Positions 9,164 through 17,519 of a DNA stretch of 64,000 nucleotides are shown here, one piece after another. The stretch is from contig NZ_WESC01000004.1 in NCBI RefSeq assembly GCF_009184905.1, positions 215,875 to 279,874 of the forward strand, read 5' to 3'. The notes under the pieces were generated by a model. The model had not been told where the DNA came from, ran no database searches, and saw nothing but the letters and a program-made list of their open reading frames with translations. The stretch is from Parvibaculum sedimenti (GTDB taxonomy: Bacteria; Pseudomonadota; Alphaproteobacteria; Parvibaculales; Parvibaculaceae). The stretch's first letter is position 1, and every line of letters begins with the position of its first letter. The translations under genes were made by a program, and so were the position numbers.

Positions 9164-9198
9164 AACCGGCGCCCCGTTTTCGGGTACGCCGGTTTTTT
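9164..9198 (+). terminator. Rho-independent terminator after gcrA
   Basis: The stem AACCGGCG/CGCCGGTT (9164-9171 with 9187-9194) ends in a six-T run. It closes gcrA 22 bases past its stop and lies next to the convergent phoB 3' end. Confidence 0.85.
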
Positions 9199-9221
9199 GT
9201 TGTCTGCGTGATAGCGAGGCC

Positions 9222-9974
9222 TCAGGCCCGGAACTGCTCGTCGAGCGAATAGCCTGCCGACCGGACCGTGCGGATCGGATCCTTCTCGTTCTTCTCGTTG
9301 AGCGCCTTGCGCAGGCGGCCGACATGGACGTCGACGGTGCGGGCCTCGACATAAACATCGGAGCCCCAGACCGCATCGAGAAGTTGCTCGCGGCTGAAGA
9401 CGCGGCCCGGATGCTGGATCAGGTGATCGAGAAGCCGGTACTCGGTGGGGCCGAGATGGACTTCGCGCTCGCCGCGGCGTACGCGATGCGCGGCGCGGTC
9501 GATGACGATATCGCCGAAAGTCACCAGATCGTCGGTAAGCGCCGGGCGGATGCGGCGCATCACAGCGCGGATCCGCGCCAGAAGCTCCGTCATCGAGAAG
9601 GGCTTCGTCACATAGTCGTCGGCGCCGGTGTCGAGGCCGCGAATGCGATCGGCCTCTTCGCCGCGCGCCGTGATCATGATGATCGGCAGGTTACGAGTCT
9701 CGGGGCGGCCACGCAGGCGGCGGCACAGTTCGATGCCGGAAATGCCGGGCAGCATCCAGTCGAGAAGGACGAGATCGGGCGTCACCTCGCGGATGAGCAT
9801 CGCCGCCTCTTCGCCATCGGCGGCAGCCACGACCTTGTAGCCTTCCTTGTCGAGGTTGTACTGGAGGAGCGTCGAGAGCGCCTCTTCATCCTCGACGATC
9901 ATCACCGTCGGCCTCATGCGGCGCTCAAAACCGACTACCGACTGCTCGCGTTCCTCGATGACCGCCATATCCAT
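9222..9974 (-). CDS. phoB: Phosphate regulon response regulator PhoB
   Basis: A 250-residue OmpR/PhoB response regulator. The receiver has IVEDEEAL, phosphoacceptor Asp in LVLLDWMLPG and ARGEEADRIRGLDTGADDYVTKPF; the C-terminal winged helix ends with VWGSDVYVEARTVDVHVGRLR and RTVRSAGYSL. It is activated by PhoR on phosphate starvation and binds Pho boxes. The start at 9974 follows ACGAGGATCGG; ATG 9917 (MRPTVMIVED) would give the commoner PhoB length but has no good ribosome-binding site. It lies 24 bases downstream of phoU. Confidence 0.94.
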   Translation of the reverse strand: MDMAVIEEREQSVVGFERRMRPTVMIVEDEEALSTLLQYNLDKEGYKVVAAADGEEAAMLIREVTPDLVLLDWMLPGISGIELCRRLRGRPETRNLPIIMITARGEEADRIRGLDTGADDYVTKPFSMTELLARIRAVMRRIRPALTDDLVTFGDIVIDRAAHRVRRGEREVHLGPTEYRLLDHLIQHPGRVFSREQLLDAVWGSDVYVEARTVDVHVGRLRKALNEKNEKDPIRTVRSAGYSLDEQFRA

Positions 9975-9998
9975 CCGATCCTCGTCCTGATCCTGTCG

Positions 9999-10709
9999 TT
10001 AAGCTCCGACAGACGTAGAGCTTGTCTTGTCGCCCTTGGGTCTGTCATCGGCGACGGGGATGCCCGTCACCACATAGCGCACGGTCTCGGCGATGTTCGT
10101 CGCGTGGTCGCCGATACGCTCGATGTTCTTCGCAATGAACAAAAGATGGGCGCAGACGCCGATGGTCCGCGGATCTTCCATCATGTAGGTCAACAACTCG
10201 CGGAAGACCGAGTTGTACATTTCGTCGATTTCCTCGTCGCCGCGCCACACTTCCAGGGCGGCCTGGGCGTCGCGGTTTGAAAAGGCGTCAAGCACACTCT
10301 TGAGCTGGCCCTGGGCGAGACGGCCCATACGGGCGATGCCCTGAATGAGGCGCACGGGCGTATCGAAGTCGCCCTGAATGACCAGGGCGCGCTTGGCGAT
10401 GTTCTTGGCCAGATCGCCGATGCGCTCGAGGTCGGTCGAAATCTTGATGGCGGCGATCGCTTCGCGGAGGTCGGATGCCATGGGCTGGCGCAGCGCGATG
10501 ACGCGCACCGCGCGCGCTTCGATCTCGGCTTCCAGCGTGTCGATTCGGCGATCTTCCTGCACGGTGCGTTCGGCAAGCTCGCTATCGCGGCGCGAGACGC
10601 TTTCGATGGCGCCTGCCAGCTGCGCTTCGGTCAGCCCACCCATCTGGGCGATGCTCGCGGTGATGCCGTCGAGCTCTTCCTGGAAGGACTTCACTGTGTG
10701 ATCGGTCAC
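9999..10709 (-). CDS. phoU: Phosphate signalling protein PhoU
   Basis: A 236-residue PhoU with two repeated three-helix domains, each with an E/D-x-x-x-D metal-binding pattern (for example DLERIGDLAKNIAKRA and KNIERIGDHATNIAE). It is a negative modulator of PhoR activity. I set the start at GTG 10709, which follows GAGGAGACG, rather than the upstream ATG at 10802, whose extra residues are Arg/Gly-rich and overlap the promoter. A Pho-box-like sequence lies about 100 bases upstream, and phoB follows in the same operon. Confidence 0.93.
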   Translation of the reverse strand: MTDHTVKSFQEELDGITASIAQMGGLTEAQLAGAIESVSRRDSELAERTVQEDRRIDTLEAEIEARAVRVIALRQPMASDLREAIAAIKISTDLERIGDLAKNIAKRALVIQGDFDTPVRLIQGIARMGRLAQGQLKSVLDAFSNRDAQAALEVWRGDEEIDEMYNSVFRELLTYMMEDPRTIGVCAHLLFIAKNIERIGDHATNIAETVRYVVTGIPVADDRPKGDKTSSTSVGA

Positions 10710-10802
10710 GCCTCGTCTCCTCTTGCCCTCAAGCCGGCCCCGCGGCCGGTTTCCGCCCCGTCGCGCATCGTTATGCGGGGGCAAACTAATGCGCCGGTAC
10801 AA

Positions 10803-10838
10803 ATAGTACGTGACGCTTGGGTGTCACTTTTATGACAT
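10803..10838 (-). promoter_or_regulatory. Pho-box-like repeats and -10 element before phoU
   Basis: Read leftward, TGTCATAAAAG, TGACACCCAAG and CGTCACG follow each other with 11-base periodicity, the spacing of PhoB half-sites (consensus near CTGTCAT). A TACTAT hexamer immediately follows and can act as -10. This suggests that phoU-phoB is activated by PhoB itself. By-eye match. Confidence 0.65.
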
Positions 10839-10902
10839 AAGCCATTTTACCCCCGAAATCTGCGATCTGCCGAGTGGGTAGGCGCAAAATAAAGGGCAGG
10901 CC

Positions 10903-12261
10903 TCAGGCGGCGGGCTTGGCCTCGCCGGCGGCGGGAATCAGGACCGAAAACACGGTGCCCCTACCGACTTCGCTGTCGACCGCAAGCGTACCCTGATGAC
11001 GGTTCACGATGTGCTTCACGATCGCGAGCCCCAGTCCCGTTCCGCCCTTGGCGCGGCTGGCTGCGGCGTCCACCCGGTAGAAGCGCTCGGTAAGGCGCGG
11101 CAGGTGTTCGCGGGCGATGCCGGGACCGAAATCGCGGACGGTCAGCCGCACGACGGGCTTTCCGGCCTTGGCGTCAGGCGCGAGGTTGATCTCGACGCGC
11201 TTGCCTGAGCGGCCATAGCGCAGCGCATTGTCGGCGAGGTTCTGCACCACCTGTCCAAGCTCGTCGCGATCGCCGCGCACCTTGGGCAGGTCCGGCGCCG
11301 CCGTAACGACGATTTCGACCGCATTTTGTGCCGCCAGCGGCATTAACCCGTCCGTCACATCGTTTACGACGCCGAGAAGATCGACCACGCTGTCGGGGCG
11401 GACATGCTCTCTCAACTCGATGCGCGACAGCGACATAAGATCCTCGATCAGACGGCGCATGCGGCCCGCCTGATCCGACATGATTTCAAGGAACCGCTCC
11501 TGTGCCTGCGGATCGTCCTTCGCATGACCTCGCAGCGTGTCGATGAAACCGGAAAGCGAGGCGAGCGGCGTCTTCAGCTCGTGGCTGGCATTGGCGATGA
11601 AATCGACGCGCATGGCCTCGACGCGGCGCATATCAGTCACGTCGCGCAGCAGCACCAGAACCGGGCGGTCGCGGCGGCGGCGCGCCGGATCGACGCCCGG
11701 CACCGCCGCTGCGGCCTCGGTATCGATCGGCGAGATATAGGCATCGTAGTGGCGCTCGACCGGCACGGGAACGCTGTATTCGACGCTGCGCGCCGCGCCA
11801 CCCCGCATCACCTCCTCGATCGCGGTGATGAGCGGCGCACTGCGGATGGCCGTCGCGACATGCTTACCGACGGGCGAGGGCCCCAGGATCGGCGTCGCCG
11901 CACGGTTGGCAAGCGCCACCCGCCCGGTACCGTCAAGAATAATGAGCGGATCGGGCAGTTCATTCAGGATGGTGAGGCCCGCTCCGGAGCCCAGCAGGGC
12001 GGCGGCTGAAAGCGGCTGTGTCGTCGCTGTCCGCATCATCGTCCCTCTTGCTTCGCCCGTGAGAATGCTCTGAAGGACCGCTACCCCGGCAAGTACGACG
12101 AAGGCAATGAGCGAGGACCACAGACCCAGCGCGCCCACGGAACCCAGAACGACGAAGACGATGGCCGCGGCGGCGATGAAGGTACGGGTGCTGTTCCAGC
12201 GTCCGGCGAATTCGCGCGCCTTCTCCCGCATCAGGTTCGCATCTCCGTCCGTGGTCGCCAT
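10903..12261 (-). CDS. phoR: Phosphate regulon sensor kinase PhoR
   Basis: A 452-residue membrane histidine kinase. Two hydrophobic segments near residues 30-70 are followed by a PAS-like domain, the H-box NASHELKTPLASLSGF and the ATPase motifs VQNLADNALRYG, VRDFGPGIAREHLPRLTERFYRVD and GGTGLGLAIVKHI. The order PhoR-PhoU-PhoB and the partner genes support PhoR rather than another OmpR-type kinase. The ATG at 12261 follows GAGGCGGGCG. Unlike many alphaproteobacteria, no pstSCAB genes lie between phoR and phoU here; the 193-base gap holds the Pho-box-like element instead. Confidence 0.92.
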   Translation of the reverse strand: MATTDGDANLMREKAREFAGRWNSTRTFIAAAAIVFVVLGSVGALGLWSSLIAFVVLAGVAVLQSILTGEARGTMMRTATTQPLSAAALLGSGAGLTILNELPDPLIILDGTGRVALANRAATPILGPSPVGKHVATAIRSAPLITAIEEVMRGGAARSVEYSVPVPVERHYDAYISPIDTEAAAAVPGVDPARRRRDRPVLVLLRDVTDMRRVEAMRVDFIANASHELKTPLASLSGFIDTLRGHAKDDPQAQERFLEIMSDQAGRMRRLIEDLMSLSRIELREHVRPDSVVDLLGVVNDVTDGLMPLAAQNAVEIVVTAAPDLPKVRGDRDELGQVVQNLADNALRYGRSGKRVEINLAPDAKAGKPVVRLTVRDFGPGIAREHLPRLTERFYRVDAAASRAKGGTGLGLAIVKHIVNRHQGTLAVDSEVGRGTVFSVLIPAAGEAKPAA

Positions 12262-12550
12262 ATCTATTCGCCCGCCTCGTCTCGCCACACGCAACCCGAC
12301 ACCAGAATTCCGACTCAAGCGGCTCTGTTAGCATCTGAGTATGCCATTCGCGATGACAATACGATGAAACTCTTCAACCACCACGGCCTCTGAAATCCCT
12401 GTTTTCGGGCCCGGGGCCCGCCCGCTTCAAAAGCCAGCGCCGGGCGACAGCCCATTTCGCCATATTCGGGTTGATGACATTCGTCCGGTTTTCCGTAAAT
12501 TCGATCCATTGGCGCGGTTCGCGCGGGTTCGCTTCGAGAGGCCATTTCAA

Positions 12551-13411
12551 ATGACCGATATCAAAGGCAAGACAGCGGTGATCACTGGCGCCGCCAGCGG
12601 CATTGGCCGGGCGACCGCCGTTGCGCTGGCACGGGAAGGCGCCCGCGTCGCCGCCGTCGACCTCGACCGGGCTGGCCTTGCGGAAACTGCATCGCGTATC
12701 GCCGCCATCGGAGGCGAGGTCACGACCTATCTTATCGACGTCGCCTCGCGCGATGCCGTCTACGCCTTCGCGCACGAAGTGGAGAGCGCCTTCGGCGGCG
12801 CCGATATTGTCATCAACAATGCGGGCGTCGCCCAGGTCGCCACGGTCGAGGAACTTGCCTATGAGGACTTCGAATGGGTGATGAACATCGACTTCTGGGG
12901 CATGGTCTACGGCACCAAGGCCTTCCTGCCGCAACTTCGCGCCAAGGGCCAGGGCCACATCGTCAATGTGTCGAGCGTCTTCGGCCTTTTCGCCGTACCG
13001 ACGCAGGCGGCCTATAATTCCGCCAAATTCGCCGTGCGCGGCTTCACCGAGGCCTTGCGCCACGAGATGCGCGGCTCGGGCATCGCCGTTTCCTGCGTCC
13101 ATCCAGGCGGCATCAAGACCAACATCATGCGCAATGCGCGCTTCCTTCAGAGTGTGCAGACGACGGTGCGCGAAGAGGCTGCCACCGGCTTCGACAGGCT
13201 CGCCCGCACCACGCCCGAACGCGCCGCCGAGGTCATCATTTTCGGCATCAAGAAGAACAAGGGCCGCATCCTCATCGGCCCTGATGCGAAAGTTCTCGAC
13301 ATCATCCAGCGCCTCATGCCGGCGTCCTATGGGCGGATCCTCTTTCGTGGCCCCAACAACGGCGGCCTCGGCATGCTGACCAGCGGCGAGGCGCCCAAGA
13401 CGACCGTCTGA
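12551..13411 (+). CDS. Short-chain dehydrogenase/reductase
   Basis: A 286-residue classical SDR. The Rossmann cofactor motif is TGAASGIG near the N-terminus with an Asp after beta-2 (AAVDLDRAG), which suggests NAD rather than NADP. NNAG is at about residue 92, the catalytic Ser is in NVSSVFG, and YNSAK supplies the Tyr and Lys. The C-terminal part resembles SDRs found near lipid or hydrocarbon catabolic genes; the substrate is not evident. The following alpha/beta hydrolase on the same strand may be co-transcribed. Confidence 0.9.
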   Translation: MTDIKGKTAVITGAASGIGRATAVALAREGARVAAVDLDRAGLAETASRIAAIGGEVTTYLIDVASRDAVYAFAHEVESAFGGADIVINNAGVAQVATVEELAYEDFEWVMNIDFWGMVYGTKAFLPQLRAKGQGHIVNVSSVFGLFAVPTQAAYNSAKFAVRGFTEALRHEMRGSGIAVSCVHPGGIKTNIMRNARFLQSVQTTVREEAATGFDRLARTTPERAAEVIIFGIKKNKGRILIGPDAKVLDIIQRLMPASYGRILFRGPNNGGLGMLTSGEAPKTTV

Positions 13412-13480
13412 GGCCCGGTTGGGTTTCCGCCCCCCGATGGACTAATCTGTCGCAAAGAAATGAAAAACAGCGGAAGCGTC

Positions 13481-14371
13481 ATGTCGTCATCGGCCTCCGG
13501 CCTCATTGGTCCCAGTTCGCAATTCTATTTCTCCCAGCGCCTTCGGCTTCACTATGTCGACTGGGGCAACGAGAACGCGCCGCCGCTGCTGCTCGTTCAT
13601 GGCGCGCGCGACCATTGCCGCAACTGGGACTGGGTAGCGGCCGAACTGCGCGACCGCTACCACATCATCGCCCCCGACCTGCGCGGCCATGGCGACAGCC
13701 AGTGGATGGTGGGCGGCACTTATGAAATGAACGATTACGTCTACGATATCGCGCAGCTCATCCATCAGAAGGGATTGGCGCCGCTGACCATCCTCGCCCA
13801 TTCGATGGGCGGGGCCGTTGCTTTGCGCTACGCCGGGCTCTACCCCGACACGGTCAAGAAGCTCGTCGCCATCGAAGGACTCGGTCCCTCGCCCAAGATG
13901 CTGGCGGAGCGCACGAAGGACAGCATCGACGAGCGTCTTCGTAAATGGATCGACGAAATGCGCGCCATGTCTGCGCGCCAGCCGCGGCGCTACGCCTCGA
14001 TCGAGGAGGCATGGAAGCGGATGCAGGCGGAAAACCCGCACCTTTCGCCGGAACGCGCGCGACACCTCACCATTCACGGCGTCAACCAGAACGAGGACGG
14101 CAGCTACAGCTGGAAATTCGACAATTATCTGCGCGTCCTTCCGCCTTCAGGCTTCGACCCGCAGATGGCAACCTGCCTCTGGGCGCGCATCGATTGCCCG
14201 ACGCTGCTCGTTCGCGGCAAGGAAAGCTGGGCGAGCGATCCCCTCGCAGATGGCCGCGCCGCTCATTTCCCGAATGCGCGCGTTGCCAATATTGATGGCG
14301 CGGGCCACTGGGTGCACCACGACAAGCTCGACGAGTTCATGAGCGTCCTGAACGAATTCCTGAACGAATAA
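13481..14371 (+). CDS. Alpha/beta hydrolase
   Basis: A 296-residue alpha/beta-hydrolase. The oxyanion region is LLLVHGARDHCRNWD, the nucleophile elbow is LAHSMGGAVAL (Ser) and the catalytic His is in DGAGHWVHHD. It is similar in shape to epoxide hydrolase/haloalkane dehalogenase relatives, but the substrate is unknown. I favour ATG 13481 with GCGGAAG upstream over ATG 13460. It lies 70 bases downstream of the SDR and converges on the DUF1330 gene with 2 bases between. Confidence 0.88.
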   Translation: MSSSASGLIGPSSQFYFSQRLRLHYVDWGNENAPPLLLVHGARDHCRNWDWVAAELRDRYHIIAPDLRGHGDSQWMVGGTYEMNDYVYDIAQLIHQKGLAPLTILAHSMGGAVALRYAGLYPDTVKKLVAIEGLGPSPKMLAERTKDSIDERLRKWIDEMRAMSARQPRRYASIEEAWKRMQAENPHLSPERARHLTIHGVNQNEDGSYSWKFDNYLRVLPPSGFDPQMATCLWARIDCPTLLVRGKESWASDPLADGRAAHFPNARVANIDGAGHWVHHDKLDEFMSVLNEFLNE

Positions 14372-14373
14372 TC

Positions 14374-14790
14374 TTATTCGGGAATGGCGTCGCCGCGGCA
14401 GGGGATGAGCGCTTGCCAGGCAAGACCCGCCTCGCGATGAGCCAGCGCCGCCTGATAGTCCGGCATGGCAATCATCTCAAGAAAAGCCTTGCGCGACGGG
14501 TAGCGTATGATGGCGACCATATCCCATTCGTCGGTCTCGCTGCCGATGAGCGGCGCGGAACTCGGCGAGCCCCAGAAGAAGCGGCCGCCGACCGCCTTGA
14601 TCTTCTCCATCGCGACCAGCCCGTAAAGCCCATAGGCGTCCTGGCCAGAAAGCCCGCCTGCGTCGCGACCGTCTTTATATTCCGCCTTGTCGCGGAACTT
14701 GAGCAGATTGAGCATGCCGATGGGCGCCGTCTGGTCGGCCTTCATGAAGGCCTCGAGTTGCGGCTCGGTAGGCTCAATGGCTCGTGTCAT
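14374..14790 (-). CDS. DUF1330-type small protein
   Basis: A 138-residue ferredoxin-like-fold protein resembling DUF1330: APIGMLNLLKFR near the N-terminus, a conserved YGLYG/AMEKIKAVGGRFFW segment, and IRYPSRKAFLEMIAMPDYQAALAHREAGL at the end, split over residues 90-125. DUF1330 proteins are small dimeric alpha+beta barrels of unclear function. Its start overlaps the tetR stop by 4 bases, so the two form a coupled operon and this is probably a regulated target. Confidence 0.82.
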   Translation of the reverse strand: MTRAIEPTEPQLEAFMKADQTAPIGMLNLLKFRDKAEYKDGRDAGGLSGQDAYGLYGLVAMEKIKAVGGRFFWGSPSSAPLIGSETDEWDMVAIIRYPSRKAFLEMIAMPDYQAALAHREAGLAWQALIPCRGDAIPE

Positions 14791-15473
14791 TTCCTGTCCT
14801 TCTTTTTCGTGGCGCGCTTCAGCGCAGCGAGAGTTTCCGTCGACACCGGCGCGGTCAGGAAACCAACAATCGAGTCGAAGAGATTGGCGAGGAAAAGCGC
14901 TCGCGCCACCGTGTCAGTCGCTGCCCCATGGTGGCGCGTCCAGATCGCGAGCGAGCTCACGGTCATTTCGACAAGGAACCGCTGGCGCTGGATGGCGATC
15001 TCCGGCGGCAGGTCGCCCAGCGCCGCCGTCAGCAGCGACGCCGTCTGCCGGATGCCCGCGAAGTCGCTCCGCAGCGCAATAGCGGGCAGATCGATTTCAG
15101 GCTCGTTGAGCACCTGCGCGAGGAAGCGCACGAAGCGGACGCCCTCTTCCGAATCGAGAAGCTCGGCCATTGGCAGGAATGTGGCGGAGACGACGGCGCG
15201 GAGATCATGCTCGCCGCTCTTGCGCATCAATTCGTCGAGATAGGCAACCCGCCGCTCGTCGATCGCCTTCACGCGATGTTCGAGGATCGCCTCCAGCAAT
15301 GACGCCTTCGAGCCAAAATGGTAATGCAGCGCCGATTCATTGCGCTGACCTGCCGCCTCATTGATCTGCTTCAGCGTGACGCCATGAATGCCGTGCTCGC
15401 CGAAGAGCTTCTCTGCGGCGAGGATCAGCCTTTCGCGCGTGTCACCGCGCCTGGTCGTTTCTTTTTGCTGCAT
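14787..15473 (-). CDS. TetR-family transcriptional regulator
   Basis: A 228-residue TetR/AcrR regulator. The N-terminal HTH is TRERLILAAEKLFGEHGIHG...TLKQINEAAGQRNESALHYHFGSKASLLEAIL, spread over residues 10-60; the ligand-binding C-terminal part is unspecific. The inducer is unknown. An inverted repeat TAATG-N5-CATTA lies 11 bases upstream of its start, a likely autoregulatory operator. It heads an operon with the DUF1330 gene and diverges from tamA. Confidence 0.9.
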   Translation of the reverse strand: MQQKETTRRGDTRERLILAAEKLFGEHGIHGVTLKQINEAAGQRNESALHYHFGSKASLLEAILEHRVKAIDERRVAYLDELMRKSGEHDLRAVVSATFLPMAELLDSEEGVRFVRFLAQVLNEPEIDLPAIALRSDFAGIRQTASLLTAALGDLPPEIAIQRQRFLVEMTVSSLAIWTRHHGAATDTVARALFLANLFDSIVGFLTAPVSTETLAALKRATKKKDRK

Positions 15474-15483
15474 ATGTCCACAC

Positions 15484-15498
15484 TAATGTTACTCATTA
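15484..15498. promoter_or_regulatory. Inverted repeat TAATG-N5-CATTA, candidate TetR operator
   Basis: A perfect 5-bp inverted repeat with a 5-base spacer sits in the short gap between the divergent tetR and tamA starts. Size and placement fit a TetR-family operator that could also affect the tamA promoter. Confidence 0.5.
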
Positions 15499-15548
15499 AA
15501 CAGGTCAAGGCGGCTTCGGAAGGCGCTCAATCCCTGTATGATCGCATC

Positions 15549-17519
15549 ATGCTTCGATCGGGATTGCACGTCCTCGGGCGCTGGCGGGGGCGTTTTCTTT
15601 GCGCAGCCGCCAACCGGCCCCAGTCTGGACCGGGCCAGCACCGGCCTCCAAGGGAAAGCCGACGGCTGCGGATAGTCCTTGCCGCGCTACGCCATGAACT
15701 CGCGCCTGCCACGGGCATTGCGCTCCTCTCCTGCCTCGCGGCGGTCTCCATCTTCTCACCACTCCGCGCCGCGCCGCCGGAAGCACAGACAAACACCACG
15801 GCGAAACAACCCTCCACACTCGCCTTCGGCACACGCGTCGAGGGAACGAAAATCCCCGACGACCTGCGCGCGACACTCACCGACAATATCCAGCTCGGCA
15901 AGGGCAAGGCCCCCTCGCCCGCGACGCTCGGCCAACTGCGCCGCCGCGCCACGGAGGACGCAGCAAGACTCAACGACGTGTTGCGGTCCGAGGCTTATTA
16001 TAACGGCCGTGTCGATGTCGAGATCGAGGAGGCGCAGGGTGGCCGCCTCGACGTCGCCTTCAGGGTGACGCTCGGCCCCCGCAGCATGATTCGCAGCTTC
16101 ATCATCCAATATACCGACAGCCCTTGCGACATGGCCTCGCTGCCGAAGGACGGCACGGCGCTCGGCCTGAAGTCCAACCGCGCGGCACGGGCCCAGCGCG
16201 TCATCGACCTGACCGCCGCCGCCATGAGCTTTCTCGAAAATCACGGCCATCCGCGACCGAAGCTCGCGGAGCGCAAGGTCATCGTCGATCTCGCCGCCAA
16301 TCAGGCCGACATCACGCTGACCATTAAGGCGGGCCCGCCCGAACGCTTTGGCGATCTCACCATCGCGAATGAAGGCCGCACGAAGGACGACTATGTGCGC
16401 TCGCTCACGAAGTTCAAGCCGGGCGATCCCTATGATCGCAGCAAGGCCGACGCCACCGTATCCGAACTCCGCAAGACCGGCCTCTTCGATCGCGTGACGC
16501 TCGATGCCGTCGATACATCTGGCGACACCGTGCCGCAAAAGCTCACCCTCACCGAGCGTCCCCACCGCTCCGTCGGCGTGGGTGCGCGCTGGTCGTCGGA
16601 TCAGGGAGCCGGCGTCACCACCTTCTGGGAGCATCGCAATTTCTTCAGCGCAGCGGAAAAACTCCATCTCGATCTCACCATCGCGCAGGAGTTGCAGCTT
16701 CTGGGCGCGCATTTCAGCAAGCCGCACTTTCTGCGCGACGACCAGACCCTGCTCGCGGATTTCGAGGTCGCACATGAAATCACCGACGCCTATCACGAGA
16801 ACCGCGTAAAGACGGCGGCGGGCATCGCGCGGAAACTCCGCGAAACCCTCAATGCAAGCGCAGGCCTCTCTTTTGAAATAGAGCGCACGACCGACAGCAC
16901 GGGCTACCACGCCTATGAACTCTTCGGCATTCCGATGACCGGGCGCTATGACGGCAGCAACGATCTTCTCGATCCGACGAAAGGCATGCGCCTCGGCCTT
17001 GCGCTCACGCCCTATGCGGGCAGCGCCGATGGCGCGGCGACGACTTTCGTGAAACTCGACGCAACGGGCTCGACCTATTTGAGTTTCAGCCGCAAATTCA
17101 CTCTCGCGTTGCGCGCCCGCTACGGCTCCATGCTTGCGCAGCAAACGGGCGATGTGCCGGGCTCGATCCGCTTCTATGCCGGCGGAGGCAGTTCCATCCG
17201 CGGCTATGGCTATCAGCTCGTCGGCCCGATCAATGCCAAGAAGGAGCCTCTCGGTGCGCGCTCCGTCTTCGAGGCAAGCGCGGAGACACGATATCGCGTC
17301 AGCCGCGACATCGGCCTCGTCGCCTTTCTTGATGCGGGCAATGCCTGGTCCACACCTACGCCGAAATTCAGCGAACAATTGCGGCTCGGCGCCGGCGTCG
17401 GCGTCCGCTACTACACGGTCGTCGGGCCCATCAGGGCCGATATAGGCATTCCACTCAACAAACGGCCCGGCATCGACGATTCTTTCCAGCTCTATTTCTC
17501 GCTCGGACAGGCTTTCTGA
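15549..17519 (+). CDS. tamA: Outer-membrane translocation assembly protein TamA
   Basis: An Omp85-family outer-membrane beta-barrel, 656 residues from the ATG at 15549. A hydrophobic signal segment (IALLSCLAAVSIFSPLRA, about 57-74) sits unusually far from this ATG, so the true start is uncertain. POTRA-like repeats cover about 90-335 and the barrel runs from about 340 to the C-terminal Phe, with YAGGGSSIRGYGYQ (VRGF-type loop motif) and the terminal strand FQLYFSLGQAF. With TamB it inserts outer-membrane proteins or moves lipids to the outer membrane. The stop overlaps the tamB start as TGATG. Confidence 0.9.
   Translation: MLRSGLHVLGRWRGRFLCAAANRPQSGPGQHRPPRESRRLRIVLAALRHELAPATGIALLSCLAAVSIFSPLRAAPPEAQTNTTAKQPSTLAFGTRVEGTKIPDDLRATLTDNIQLGKGKAPSPATLGQLRRRATEDAARLNDVLRSEAYYNGRVDVEIEEAQGGRLDVAFRVTLGPRSMIRSFIIQYTDSPCDMASLPKDGTALGLKSNRAARAQRVIDLTAAAMSFLENHGHPRPKLAERKVIVDLAANQADITLTIKAGPPERFGDLTIANEGRTKDDYVRSLTKFKPGDPYDRSKADATVSELRKTGLFDRVTLDAVDTSGDTVPQKLTLTERPHRSVGVGARWSSDQGAGVTTFWEHRNFFSAAEKLHLDLTIAQELQLLGAHFSKPHFLRDDQTLLADFEVAHEITDAYHENRVKTAAGIARKLRETLNASAGLSFEIERTTDSTGYHAYELFGIPMTGRYDGSNDLLDPTKGMRLGLALTPYAGSADGAATTFVKLDATGSTYLSFSRKFTLALRARYGSMLAQQTGDVPGSIRFYAGGGSSIRGYGYQLVGPINAKKEPLGARSVFEASAETRYRVSRDIGLVAFLDAGNAWSTPTPKFSEQLRLGAGVGVRYYTVVGPIRADIGIPLNKRPGIDDSFQLYFSLGQAF

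Noticed and set aside
15756..17378. 540-codon leftward frame opposite tamA
   Set aside because: Arg/Ala/Glu-rich composition typical of an antisense frame; TamA motifs are on the forward strand.
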